Source: Acestrorhynchus altus
Taxonomy: Eukaryota > Chordata > Actinopteri > Characiformes > Acestrorhynchidae
Length of the DNA: 64,000 nucleotides
Reading direction: 5' to 3'
Assembly: GCA_034509495.1 (NCBI GenBank)
Contig: CM067503.1
Location: 47,796,274 to 47,860,273 of the forward strand
Program-made: the position numbers and the translations under genes
Shown here: positions 60,797 through 64,000 of the stretch, piece after piece
Layout: each line of letters starts with the position of its first letter
Numbering within the stretch: position 1 is the first letter of the stretch
Notes under the pieces: generated by a model
What the model was told of the DNA's origin: nothing
What the model saw: only the letters and a program-made list of their open reading frames with translations
Databases searched by the model: none

Positions 60797-61418
60797 CAAC
60801 CAAAGTCCCAGTAACTGGCCCCAGTCAGCCTAATTACAGTTAATTGAGCACAACAGGCTGAGCCAGGCTCAAACTAAACACATGACCTCACTAACCGAGC
60901 GAAGACAAAAGTGCAGTTCTGCTCTACAGAGCGCACCAGCGCGGAACACAAACAATTGCAAATTATTTTCCAAGTAAACAAATTAATTTCCAGCTAAGTA
61001 GAATAAACGCACAAACATCACAGTAACATAAACAGGCCTACCTTGTTCTATTACACCGCACTAAACACTGAAGGCCTTTACGGATTAAGCGCGCCACAGT
61101 CATTTAGGTAATGTCCCTTATTACACATTTTAAAGACCCTCCACTAAGATTCCAGACTGCTCAGGATGACATATAAAAAAGAAGACCACACGTGGTATGG
61201 ATCCTGCAGCTACTGCCAGAGCTGAGGAGCTCCACCTCACCTGCATCCTGAGAGTTGAGCACCTCCAGGGCGTGCATCATGGCACTGGCAAACACATTCG
61301 CGTCTTCCTTGCTGCCGAAGTTAAGGCCGTACACCTGCCGGGCGTCGCGCCACTGGTGGAAGGTCTGCGTGGCCTGGTTATATTTCAGCCCCTTGGGAAT
61401 GGCACAGTTTATCACCAC
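13117..61418 (-). CDS. enah: ENAH / Mena actin regulator (gene-level entry, 5' end missing)
   Basis: Ena/VASP family protein that binds FPPPP ligands through EVH1, profilin-actin through polyproline, G- and F-actin through two short motifs, and tetramerises through a C-terminal coiled coil. It promotes filament elongation at leading edges, filopodia and growth cones. Exons in transcription order: 61241-61418, 45181-45253, 30907-31271, 25593-26306, 22166-22473, about 21808-21975, 20645-20693, 20388-20439, 19449-19515, 17947-18006, 14407-14491, 14229-14286 and 13117-13154 (stop TAA). The LERER repeat identifies ENAH rather than VASP or EVL. The first EVH1 exon and the promoter lie beyond base 64000. 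Outer exons are clean; three central exons contain apparent frameshifts, so the product cannot be read straight through as given. Confidence 0.95.
13155..14228 (-). other. enah: ENAH last intron
   Basis: About 1.1 kb between the final two coding exons. It contains an internal-palindrome MITE at 13946-14074. The remainder looks like degenerate repeat without coding potential. Confidence 0.7.
13946..14074. mobile_element. MITE family M (GTGCATCTC ends), copy 1
   Basis: Starts CAGTGCACCTCGAAAAAATT and ends TTAAGATGCACTAG. The inverted ends match those at 32567-32830 and 49493-49839. Short, AT-rich interior with no coding capacity. Confidence 0.7.
14229..14286 (-). CDS. enah: ENAH exon: tetramerisation coiled coil
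   Basis: 58 bases between TTATTAAG and GTAATA. Encodes DILEEMRKELSKLKEELID, equal to mammalian DILDEMRKELTKLKEELID apart from conservative changes. This is the core of the tetramer coiled coil. Ends in phase 1. Confidence 0.96.
14407..14491 (-). CDS. enah: ENAH exon: start of tetramerisation domain
   Basis: 85 bases between ACTCCTCAG and GTAAAA. Encodes PRSTPTPTGSLSANGVPTEA followed by LDYDRLKQ, matching mammalian RPKSTPLSQPSANGVQTEG and LDYDRLKQ. The last eight residues begin the C-terminal right-handed coiled coil. Confidence 0.95.
16228..16335 (+). repeat. Repeat family V, copy 1 (fragment)
   Basis: GGGTCCCCAGCTCCAATGCA, then ACAGACGCCTGTGCCGACC and GAGCGCCATCTACCCA, followed by CCAGAGAGAG. 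The same ordered blocks occur at 59500-59890 (plus) and inverted at 47300-47505. Confidence 0.75.
17381..17715 (-). mobile_element. MITE family P, copy 1 (partial)
   Basis: Contains GGACATTCTGTCCAATGAAT, GCATTTAGATACTGTAAGTT, 'GGGTATAAAGCCCCCCCAG' and 'GGTGATCATCCAGCCTGTC'-like blocks shared in order with 58025-58440. Truncated before its second terminal repeat. This family in fish ends in CACTATATGGACAAAAGTA-like repeats. Confidence 0.75.
17947..18006 (-). CDS. enah: ENAH alternative exon 11a homologue
   Basis: 60 bases between CTCTCGCAG and GTATAA, a multiple of three with phase 2 at both ends. It encodes RRDVPWRNQMGTDKYYDSLN, matching the human Mena 11a cassette (RRDSPRKNQIVFDNRSYDSL), an epithelial-specific exon controlled by ESRP factors and lost in invasive cells. 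Either inclusion or skipping leaves the downstream frame intact. No UGGUGG-type ESRP sites were noticed near it. Confidence 0.88.
18007..19448 (-). other. enah: ENAH intron upstream of 11a exon
   Basis: About 1.4 kb without recognised exon or named repeat. The stretch from 18420 to 18620 looks repeat-derived but was not matched elsewhere in the window. Confidence 0.6.
19449..19515 (-). CDS. enah: ENAH exon: KPWERTNTMNGSKSPVI
   Basis: 67 bases between CTTCTGCAG and GTAATT. It encodes DMPRKPWERTNTMNGSKSPV and then IG, nearly identical to mammalian TRKPWERTNTMNGSKSPVIS, which includes serines phosphorylated in the family. Ends in phase 2, joining either the 11a-type exon or, if that is skipped, the PRSTPTP exon. 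Confidence 0.95.
19516..20387 (-). other. enah: ENAH intron with SINE-like copy
   Basis: Contains SINE-like family S at 19757-19953. The rest shows nothing recognisable. Confidence 0.7.
19757..19953 (+). repeat. SINE-like repeat family S, copy 2
   Basis: The clearest copy: CACACTAAGGCCCAGTGAGC, CTGCTCAAGGGCACTTCAC, TCATGTCCTGCCGGTTTAGG, AATCAAACCGGCGACCTTCC, ending CACTAGACCGCGGCTG. The GGxAATCAAACC core is B-box-like, suggesting a tRNA-derived ancestor. Confidence 0.8.
20388..20439 (-). CDS. enah: ENAH exon: acidic/Ser-Thr linker
   Basis: 52 bases between CCTACAG and GTAAGG, encoding DEIEATTTPKVSACSTP plus one base. Position, phase and the closing STP agree with mammalian EDSEPVTSKASSTSTPE; the sequence itself is poorly conserved. 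Confidence 0.85.
20645..20693 (-). CDS. enah: ENAH exon: RRRIAEKG linker
   Basis: 49 bases between AATGCAG and GTGAGT. With the two bases expected from the previous exon it encodes RRRIAEKGSSPEPDQKT, matching mammalian RRRRIAEKGSTIETEQKE, the basic end of the F-actin-binding motif. Intact and in phase with the following exon. Confidence 0.92.
20757..20807. repeat. (TG)n microsatellite
   Basis: About 25 uninterrupted GT units. Confidence 0.98.
20983..21297 (+). repeat. 14-bp minisatellite, 22 units, three variants in blocks
   Basis: Unit GGGTCTACCGGCAC (A), with variants GGGTCTACCAACAC (B) and GGGTCTACCAACAT (C). Twenty-two complete units plus a partial one, with strict 14-base spacing and no indels. 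Variant order is AAAA BBBB AAAA CC AA CC AAAA. Because 14 is not a multiple of three, all three plus frames cycle through the same 42-base pattern and stay open, producing fortuitous reading frames. It lies in an ENAH intron. Confidence 0.97.
21484..21598 (-). repeat. SINE-like repeat family S, copy 3 (fragment)
   Basis: Reverse complement of the family S core: GTGCCCTTGAGCAAGGCACG and CCTGAACTGGCAGGACATGA. Abuts a (TG)n run. Confidence 0.75.
21597..21628. repeat. (TG)n microsatellite
   Basis: About 15 GT units at the end of the SINE-like copy. Confidence 0.95.
21808..21975 (-). pseudogene. enah: ENAH exon region for F-actin-binding motif, damaged
   Basis: The expected exon between the GAB exon and RRRIAEKG should encode a Gly-rich stretch followed by MEEMSALLARR. 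Here the minus strand reads recognisable pieces (QPGNG; CTGCCTGGAGGAGGAGGACTG; TTGCTGGCCAGGAG) in different frames, with stops in all simple readings. Several bases appear missing inside the MEEMSALL codons. The predicted exon end AGGAG is followed by GC, not GT, so the donor is missing or a weak GC donor. The left limit (21808) is deduced from the homologue; the right limit is a guess. Could be low-quality sequence or a genuinely eroded exon. Confidence 0.6.
22166..22473 (-). CDS. enah: ENAH exon: proline-rich and G-actin-binding region (frame shifted)
   Basis: 308 bases between a strong CTTCACCCTCCCACAG acceptor and GTAAGA. The phase-correct frame starts DSVQGLPTPPPPPPLPPG and is open to the donor. 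From about 22375 the conserved content appears in the +1 frame: PPPPPPLPTT, GPPPPGPPPPARPPPAPPPG, and then RLAAALAGAKLRK, the G-actin-binding (GAB) motif of Ena/VASP. At the very end the phase-correct frame reads KVPR, as expected after the GAB motif. Thus a frame change in the C-rich run near 22370-22400 and a compensating one near 22178 (AAA run) are needed. Polyproline binds profilin, SH3 and WW domains. Confidence 0.85.
23466..23498. repeat. (AAC)n microsatellite
   Basis: About ten AAC/CAA triplets. Confidence 0.95.
24030..24440 (+). repeat. Dispersed repeat with GGGTTCCTCTC block
   Basis: Contains TGGCGACCAGAGCAGGACGG, CCTGGGTTCCTCTCAGGG and, at the end, AAGCACTATATATAAATAGA with a trailing TTGACTGAC, the layout of a fish LINE/SINE 3' tail ('gcgctatataaataa' followed by a short tandem). 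The part at 24060-24130 resembles 33495-33560 (GTTTAACCTG, GACTTT, ATTAACACTGAGCT). Confidence 0.65.
25593..26306 (-). CDS. enah: ENAH large neural-type exon (frame interrupted)
   Basis: 714 bases (238 x 3) between GTGTGCAG and GTAAGG, phase 1 at both ends, so inclusion or skipping preserves frame. This matches the large alternatively spliced insert of neuronal Mena. Early codons read TPPTPPLRHSASRFATSL and GSAFHPVLPHYATVP, almost identical to the mouse neural exon. In the expected frame a TGA occurs at 25969-25971. Just around it the conserved peptides continue in shifted frames: NFT (about 26000), then PPSPPGHDSSPPG (about 25950-25985), then KATPRPV back in the original frame. Three one-base losses, each beside a short homopolymer, would explain this. 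The remainder (25593-25930) is Pro/Ser-rich and open. Either sequence error or decay; skipping would bypass it. Confidence 0.85.
26803..26985 (+). mobile_element. MITE family P, copy 2 (terminal part)
   Basis: Begins with the family terminal repeat TCACTATATAAACGAAAGTA followed by TTGGGACAGCTGCACATTCA. The blocks 'CTGCTTTTGTTGGAGGTTC' and 'GGCATTCAGC' follow. It is the inverted counterpart of the end of the 58025-58440 copy. Confidence 0.8.
27075..27148. repeat. (AAT)n microsatellite
   Basis: About 70 bases of AAT triplets with a few single-unit phase slips. A shorter (AAT) tract lies at 27750-27767. Confidence 0.95.
28360..28835 (+). mobile_element. Non-autonomous DNA element family H, copy 1
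   Basis: Shares long ordered blocks with 50895-51278: GTGTGTCTAGTTGCAC, 'AGTGACATACCATTCATCTC', GGTGTCGTCTTCTA, GCTCGCAGGTCGTCT, CGCGCTACCATCTTCTCAC, TTTACTGACCCTGTGCA, 'AAACTGGTGTAAATGCGGG'. Ends in a 'TTTCCACC' type block. Non-coding. Resembles Harbinger/ISL2EU-type fish MITEs, but that assignment is from memory of style only. Confidence 0.8.
29255..29640 (+). mobile_element. LINE ORF2 C-terminal relic
   Basis: Plus-strand frame with VSSFVEGCAKHHLILNVTKD, KEMVVGFRRKKT, VDTYKYL and WRKLRSFNVWS. These are the RT-domain end motifs of L2/Maui-like fish LINEs. It is 5' truncated; no catalytic YxDD box is present. Lies antisense to ENAH in an intron. Confidence 0.88.
30907..31271 (-). CDS. enah: ENAH exon: LERER repeat domain
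   Basis: 365 bases between TGTTCCTCAG and GTGAGC, 121 full codons, no interruptions. It opens QLQELQRQKELERERLERER and continues with dozens of LERER/QERER/DRER units, ending EQMDWERGRRISNAG. This repeat is unique to Mena among Ena/VASP proteins; it forms a long helical segment reported to bind integrin alpha5. The exon is highly repetitive at DNA level (CTCGCGCTCCAG-like units), yet its frame is intact, in contrast to the exons just downstream. Confidence 0.97.
32567..32830. mobile_element. MITE family M, copy 2
   Basis: Clear inverted ends: GGTGCATCTCAAAA at 32567 and TTTTGAGATGCAC ending at 32830. 264 bases, AT-rich, with no protein. Same ends at 13946 and 49493. Confidence 0.85.
32895..33367 (+). 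mobile_element. Inverted-repeat element with AAACTTTTGACYGRTAGTG ends
   Basis: Starts ACGACCGGTCAAACGTTT and ends AAACTTTTGACTGGTAGTG, with a second inverted copy of the end at 32937-32956 (GAAACTTTTGACCGATAGTG) forming a terminal hairpin. The interior carries CACTGCAGTGCCGAGAATGACCCACC-type sequence also seen at 37.9 kb and in the 75-672 element. Confidence 0.8.
33678..34199 (+). mobile_element. Deleted Tc1-like transposon
   Basis: Inverted ends CAGGGGTTGGACAATGAAAG and TTTCATTGTCCAACCCCTG, with TA directly outside both (33676-33677 and 34200-34201). Internally a frame reads FKRGQIVGARLAGASVTKTA then SRATVSRV, the helix-turn-helix start of Tc1-family transposase. The rest of the transposase, including the DDE catalytic part, is deleted. 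522 bases; non-autonomous. Confidence 0.93.
36510..36536. repeat. (TG)n microsatellite
   Basis: About 12 GT units. Confidence 0.95.
36672..36790. repeat. GGTGGTTGC-type tandem repeat
   Basis: Five imperfect copies of a motif near AGGTGGTTGCTAAGG (for example GAGGTGGTTGCTATGG, CAGGTGGTTGCTAAGG, CAGGTGGTTGCG), spaced 20-30 bases apart. Confidence 0.75.
37095..37530 (+). mobile_element. LINE ORF2 3'-terminal relic
   Basis: Shifting plus-strand frames contain SVVVKRELSQKARLSIYWS, IYVPTLNSGHKLL, AGLSLRDKERWG and GRGGWGAGG. These are hallmarks of the post-RT region (VVKRELSRKAKLSIYRSIYV.. and AGLSLRDRVR) of a widespread fish LINE family. Frameshifts and internal losses show it is dead. Confidence 0.85.
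37640..37985 (+). repeat. Dispersed element related to the 33-kb inverted-repeat element
   Basis: Shares 'GTCTGATCCACTC', 'GTGACTGCAGTGCTGAGAAT' and 'GACCCACCACCCAAATA' with 32895-33367 and, inverted, 75-672. No terminal repeats were identified. Confidence 0.65.
40073..40145. repeat. (TG)n microsatellite
   Basis: Pure run of about 36 GT units. Confidence 0.98.
41390..41752 (+). repeat. ~50-bp tandem repeat, about seven units
   Basis: Recurring landmark AAACCAGGTGGTGAT at about 41534, 41584, 41631, 41681 and 41731, with degenerate earlier units at about 41437 and 41484. Unit content: GACTACCGACAGTCAGGGGG, CGTCTCAGAACAAACCAGGT. The last three units are nearly identical, the first ones diverged. 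Confidence 0.92.
42830..43080 (-). mobile_element. Family H element, copy 2 (inverted, diverged)
   Basis: Begins GCTTTTCCACCGACAGAACT. Contains the inverse of family H blocks: 'GTATAGACGACCTGCGAGCG' (versus CGCTCGCAGGTCGTCTATAC at 51.07 kb). The middle part is less similar. Confidence 0.7.
44130..44225 (+). mobile_element. Tc1/mariner-like transposase fragment
   Basis: A short frame reads MFHQDNVPAHTHLSLL, resembling the FQQDNAPxH motif around the second catalytic Asp of Tc1/mariner transposases. Only about 30 codons remain. Confidence 0.6.
44700..44965 (+). mobile_element. Tc1-family transposase C-terminal relic
   Basis: Nucleotide blocks GAGAATCTTTGGGATGTACT, ACAAGATCTTGGGGA, GTTGTGACGTTGCAGAAGCT, GAAACGATGCCACGAGGAAT and GGTCCAACAAAATATTAATG correspond to the transposase end ENLWDVLE..DLGEK..TLQKL..TMPQRM..GGPTKY, then the TIR-type tail TTTTTTTGGCCAGGCAGTGT. 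It has several frameshifts. Confidence 0.85.
45181..45253 (-). CDS. enah: ENAH exon: linker after EVH1
   Basis: 73 bases between CTGTGCAG and GTAAGT. It begins by completing a Gly codon from the EVH1 exon and encodes PTLPRQNPQVQNGPSQEELE then MQR, matching mammalian GPTLPRQNSQLPAQVQNGPSQ with a small deletion. It ends in phase 2, which the LERER exon completes. Isolated in the middle of a ~30-kb intron pair; found by phase and motif. Confidence 0.93.
47300..47505 (-). repeat. Repeat family V, copy 2 (inverted)
   Basis: Contains TGGCAGCCGGAGTCTGAGAG, GGTAGATGGTGCTCTCTCCT, CGGCACAGGCGTCTGA and CAGAGCTGGGGACCCGATGC: the reverse complements of the blocks at 16228-16335 and 59700-59880. Confidence 0.8.
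48985..49112 (+). repeat. Dispersed repeat family D, copy 3
   Basis: CCTGTGATGTGTCCAAGATG, TTCAGTCTGGGTCACTTGGG, GAATTAAAGTGAAGGACAAAG, AAGGGTCCGAGACACACGTC, ACTGAGGGTCCTTATGGGTT. Preceded by a stretch (48800-48900, 'TGATTAAATGGGTTGGA') similar to that before copy 2 (9945-9970). Confidence 0.8.
49493..49839. mobile_element. MITE family M, copy 3
   Basis: Starts CTAGTGCATCTCAAAAATGT and ends AAAGATGCATTAG. AT-rich interior with poly(A)/poly(T) runs. Confidence 0.75.
50895..51278 (+). mobile_element. Family H element, copy 3
   Basis: Closest partner of the 28.36-kb copy; blocks GTGTGTCTAGTACTACGG, 'AATGACATACCACTCGTCTC', TCGGTGTCATCTTCTACGTC, CTCGCAGGTCGTCTATACGC, GCTACCATCTTCTCACTGCT and 'GGGGTAAATGCGGGTTGG'. 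It runs to TTCTCTTGGTGGAAAAGGCC, an inverted match to the opening of the 42.83-kb copy (CTTTTCCACC). Confidence 0.85.
53185..53705 (-). mobile_element. Tc1-family transposase relic
   Basis: On the minus strand, about 53330-53385 encodes SSPDLSLIENVWDAIGQL, the SPDLxPIENVWD motif around the last catalytic acidic residue of Tc1-like DDE transposases. Upstream in minus sense the sequence is degenerate. The left end shows three tandem ~29-base copies (AGGTGCCTAATG..GAGTTGTTG). Confidence 0.85.
56337..56545 (-). mobile_element. Family H element, copy 4 (inverted, partial)
   Basis: Reverse complement shows GGTGCATTTCCACCAACAGA, GTGTGTCTAGTTGAAGTGGA, GCAATGACCTACCGCTCATC and TCGTACGGTGTCGTCTCCTA, matching the first half of the 28.36-kb copy. 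Confidence 0.8.
57755..57850 (+). repeat. Short dispersed repeat (GCAACCCTGCTCCTGGAGAG type)
   Basis: CCAGGGATCAGCAACCCTGC, TCCTGGAGAGCCACCTTCCT, AACTCCAACGCACCTCATTG: a block common as a fish interspersed repeat (from memory). Single copy here. Confidence 0.55.
58025..58440 (-). mobile_element. MITE family P, copy 3
   Basis: GTGGACATCCCATCTAATGA, 'GGGTATAAAGCCCCCAGCA', 'AGGTGGTGATCACCCAACAT', TCACTCCAACAAAAGCAGGA, ending GAGCAGGTGTCCCACTACTT TGGGCCAT, the inverse of the terminal repeat seen at 26803. Nearly full 3' half of the element. Confidence 0.82.
59500..59890 (+). repeat. Repeat family V, copy 3 (longest)
   Basis: Runs from CGCCCCCTACTAATTTTCGA through TTCCTCCGAGGCATGTGACG, GTCGGCAGACGCCTGCGCCG, AGAGCTCCATCTACCCACCC, GACTCCGGCTGCCGATGGTG and ends 'CCCAGGATCATAGTGGTAGC'. 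GC-rich and distinct from its AT-rich flanks. The closing GCGACCCCAGGATC part looks tRNA/SINE-like. Confidence 0.8.
60748..60794. repeat. (CA)n microsatellite
   Basis: About 23 CA units. Confidence 0.98.
61241..61418 (-). CDS. enah: ENAH exon: C-terminal half of EVH1 domain
   Basis: 178 bases between TTCGGCAG and GTGAGG, 59 codons plus one base, intact. It starts VVINCAIPKGLKYNQATQTF and continues HQWRDARQVYGLNFGSKEDA to ALEVLNSQDAG, nearly identical to mammalian Mena. The Phe, Gln and Arg of TFHQWR correspond to the proline-ligand-contacting residues F77, Q79 and R81 of Mena EVH1. The preceding EVH1 exon was not found up to base 64000. Confidence 0.97.
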
Positions 61419-61619
61419 CTGCCGAAAACAGAAGAACATCAGAAACCCTGCACTGACTGTCGAGATTGACTGACTGCACTAATTAAAGACACAATTACAG
61501 AGATCACATTTTTATTAACATCACGATCATCACGGTGTGATCAGTGTTAACATGGTGTTTTTAAAATGATACACAGTCTGAAATCTTTTCAACAATTTTA
61601 TACGGAACGCAGTTAATGT

Positions 61620-61850
61620 ACAATAAGACTGGTTGGTGTGGTGCACCGCCATTGAGCCACCACACCATGTGGGGGACCGGGGTTTGATTCCCATTCCAGG
61701 CAACTATGCTGCACTACACCAATGAGAGTCCTCAGGAAAGGCTCCTAACACTACTATGTCCCTCCTCTTCAGTGTGAATAACCTTGTAAATCTCTGTGAA
61801 TAAGAGCTTCAGCCAAATGCAGTGAACATGAATGTAAGACTCATTAAAAG
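61620..61850 (+). mobile_element. tRNA-derived SINE
   Basis: A B-box-like GGGGTTTGATTCCCATTCC lies about 55 bases after a TGGTGTGGTGCACC A-box-like block. The body ends in a LINE-like tail 'TTCAGCCAAATGCAGTGAAC' plus ATGAATGTAA. The layout (tRNA head, unrelated body, L2-type tail) is that of fish SINEs. Confidence 0.7.
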
Positions 61851-62333
61851 ATAAAATTATGATATGAGTTGCAGCATTAACGAACTCTACTCAGGGTTTT
61901 CAAACTGTTACTGAATAAACCAGTAAACACAGATCAGCTCGTTTTTAAATAATTAAAACAAAAATTCAAAGTCATTGATTATGAGGATCCTGAACCTGTT
62001 CATCTGATAAACATCTACTAAATGTTTTGCACATTTGAAATGTCCCGGACGTACCTGCTTCCATTCCACCTTAAATGCAGCTGCAGTTGCATTTTACTTT
62101 GAACACATTTAAGGTGGAATGGAAAAGACGCTCACTTGTGAACTGAGTGAGTGAACGCAGCTTTGTTTACTGTAAACAAGAGGCATCTTAATCAGTTTAG
62201 TTGTATAAACATAAGTAACCAAAAACCTTCCGCTCCACCTTAAATGCTGTATTTATGTATGCAACCATACACACGCTCACTGCACATGCACTGCTATATA
62301 AACTAGTTATTACACAGTCGTCCACAAACACCT

Positions 62334-62335
<2 letters not shown>

Positions 62336-62364
<29 letters not shown>

Positions 62365-62368
62365 CACC
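62336..62368. repeat. (CA)n microsatellite, interrupted
   Basis: About 15 CA units with one AAA interruption. Confidence 0.9.
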
Positions 62369-62849
62369 CCTTGTACAGTTAACAACATGATCAGAACATC
62401 CTTATTAAAACGGTGCGATGGAATATTCTAGTCTCGTACTTCTACACACGAACGTCACTCCGAAGAAAAGCACCTTATCTTCTGAGAAAGTGCTTCAGAA
62501 GACAAAAGAAGTGTCCTCAGACTGAAAGAGGCTTTTTATCCACTAAAGCCTCTGAGGGCTCTCGTGGTCAGTACGGATTTTGTGACCGTAAGAGTAGAGG
62601 GGTCAGATGGGAACAAGCAATGAAAGATGACTCTGCATTTCAATCCACAGACACAAAGCTCTGTGCTCTCAGTTTGTGATGCTCCCACACCACAGCTCCC
62701 TTTATCCTTCATACTCCTCTCTCAACAACTCCCTACAGACCTACAGATTAAAAGCTGCTGGCCACAAAAAAGCCCAGCACGGTCACTGCTTCAGCGGATC
62801 AGCTGCTCTGTAGAAATGTCTCCTTCCCCAAAAAGTGTAGTGTAATTTA

Positions 62850-62964
<115 letters not shown>

Positions 62965-62970
<6 letters not shown>

Positions 62971-63475
62971 GAAGAGGGTGCAGGAAGGATGGAGTGGGTG
63001 GAGACGGGTGTCAGGGCTGAAGCAAGAGTGAAAGGGCAGTAGTGAGACCTGCTATGATGTCTGGTTTGGAGACTCTGTCTGAAAGACAGGAGGCTGAGCT
63101 GGAGGTGGCGGAGATGAAGATGCTGAGATTTTTGTTGGGAGAGATGAGGATGGACAAGTTTAGAAATGAGCAGATCAGAGGGGCGGTGAAGGTGGAGCAG
63201 TTTGGAGATAAAGCCAGAGAGGACAGGTTGAGATGGTTTGGACAGGTGTTGAGGAGGAATCGTGGACATATCGGACAAAGAGTGTTGGAGATGGAGCTGC
63301 CGGGCAGAAGGAGAAGAGGAAGACCTCAGAGAAGGTTTGTGGATGCAGTGAAGGTGGACATGGAGATGGTTGGTGTAACAGTGGAGGAGGCAGAAGATAG
63401 GGCAAGATGGAGGCAAGCTGTGGCGACCCCTAAAGGGAGAACAGGAATTACACTAACTTTCAGCAGAAGTCTGTA
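62965..63475 (+). mobile_element. LINE ORF2 C-terminal relic (longest LINE frame)
   Basis: An open plus-strand frame of about 145 codons, 63042-63476, with EAELEVAEMKMLRFLLGEMR, MDKFRNEQIRG, RLRWFGQVLRR, ELPGRRRRGRPQRRFVDAVK and WRQAV. This is the characteristic post-RT tail of fish LINE ORF2 proteins (RWFGHVxRR..GRRxRGRP). Truncated at the 5' side; no RT or endonuclease domain. The intact frame suggests it is comparatively young. Confidence 0.9.
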
Positions 63476-63828
63476 GGGAAGCCCTCTGTGCATCAAAGTT
63501 TGGAGTGAAATAATTCCTGTGTTTGGTAGCAGCAAGGCCCTGCATGAAATATCCAAGAACATTCCCTGAATCTCAGCGCGACATGGTTATGAACCTCTTT
63601 TAGTGCTTGGCTGCTTTCCCAGCCATTCCTATTTCCCCAGCCTTCCACAAGAGCAGGGCGAGTGATTAAGGCATATTATTAATGAGACACTGGACACAGT
63701 GCCACGCCGTCACCGGAGCAGGGAGTGTCTTAATGGGAGCACATTCCCCTTCTTTTAGGCCTCGAACACTTCGGTTTCAGAGTTGTGTGTATTTGCCAAA
63801 TCACAACATTCAATTAAAGCAATTATAT

Positions 63829-63830
<2 letters not shown>

Positions 63831-63902
<72 letters not shown>
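63831..63902. repeat. (CA)n microsatellite
   Basis: Pure run of about 36 CA units. Confidence 0.98.
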
Positions 63903-63904
<2 letters not shown>

Positions 63905-64000
63905 ATGCTTACTAGGGCTGCACAATATTAGGGGGCAAAAACTGACATTGAAATAAATGTTTTTCACATTGCAATATTTGTAAAAATACAGCAATTGTCA

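Larger units (their letters stand above)
45254..61240 (-). other. enah: ENAH intron between EVH1 and linker exon
   Basis: About 16 kb. Annotated pieces: family V (47.3 and 59.5 kb), family D (48.985 kb), MITE M (49.49 kb), family H (50.9 and 56.3 kb), a Tc1 relic (53.2 kb), an orphan repeat (57.76 kb), family P (58.0 kb) and (CA)n (60.75 kb). Nothing recognised in 45.3-47.0, 51.3-53.1, 53.8-56.3, 56.55-57.7, 58.5-59.4 or 59.95-60.7 kb. Confidence 0.6.

Noticed and set aside
45254..61240. Homologue of the mammalian Mena INV exon
   Set aside because: Looked for a short phase 1 to phase 1 exon encoding the known peptide; none was convincing by eye.
61620..61850. Functional tRNA gene
   Set aside because: B-box-like element present, but no foldable cloverleaf with matched acceptor stem; better explained as a SINE.
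63755..63994. Poly-Val-Cys frame
   Set aside because: Translation of the (CA)n microsatellite.

Overview
The window is vertebrate genomic DNA, almost certainly from a ray-finned (teleost) fish. It contains two spliced, conserved genes on the minus strand in a background of fish-type Tc1/mariner elements, miniature inverted-repeat elements (MITEs), LINE 3' tails, SINE-like repeats and long (CA)n/(AT)n runs. I see no bacterial-style operons, CRISPR arrays or viral genes.

Layout from left to right, with both genes read right to left: (1) 749-7230, the 5' half of LBR (lamin B receptor). It has a non-coding first exon in a CpG-rich CCAAT-box promoter, a Tudor-domain exon, an RS-rich exon, two linker exons and the start of the membrane domain; the rest of LBR lies left of base 1. 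(2) 7.4-10.4 kb, intergenic DNA with a LINE relic and dispersed repeats. (3) 10.4-61.4 kb, most of ENAH (Mena, the Ena/VASP actin regulator). From 5' to 3' it shows the second half of the EVH1 domain, a short linker exon, the LERER-repeat exon, a large exon homologous to the neural Mena insert, the proline-rich/G-actin-binding exon, a damaged F-actin-binding exon, several small linker exons, an exon matching the 11a cassette, and three exons encoding the tetramerisation coiled coil and stop codon. The start of EVH1 lies beyond base 64000. The ENAH-LBR order and orientation match human 1q42.

Splice sites were placed by eye from GT/AG consensus, reading phase and remembered mammalian homologues; phases agree across nearly every junction. 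The exceptions are three central ENAH exons (21.8-26.3 kb). There the conserved peptides switch reading frame several times although exon lengths still fit the expected phases, suggesting single-base indels: uncorrected sequencing errors or real decay. Introns hold at least six multi-copy repeat families, a 14-bp minisatellite with block structure and a ~50-bp tandem array. I found no convincing undescribed gene system; the frame-broken ENAH exons are the most notable observation.
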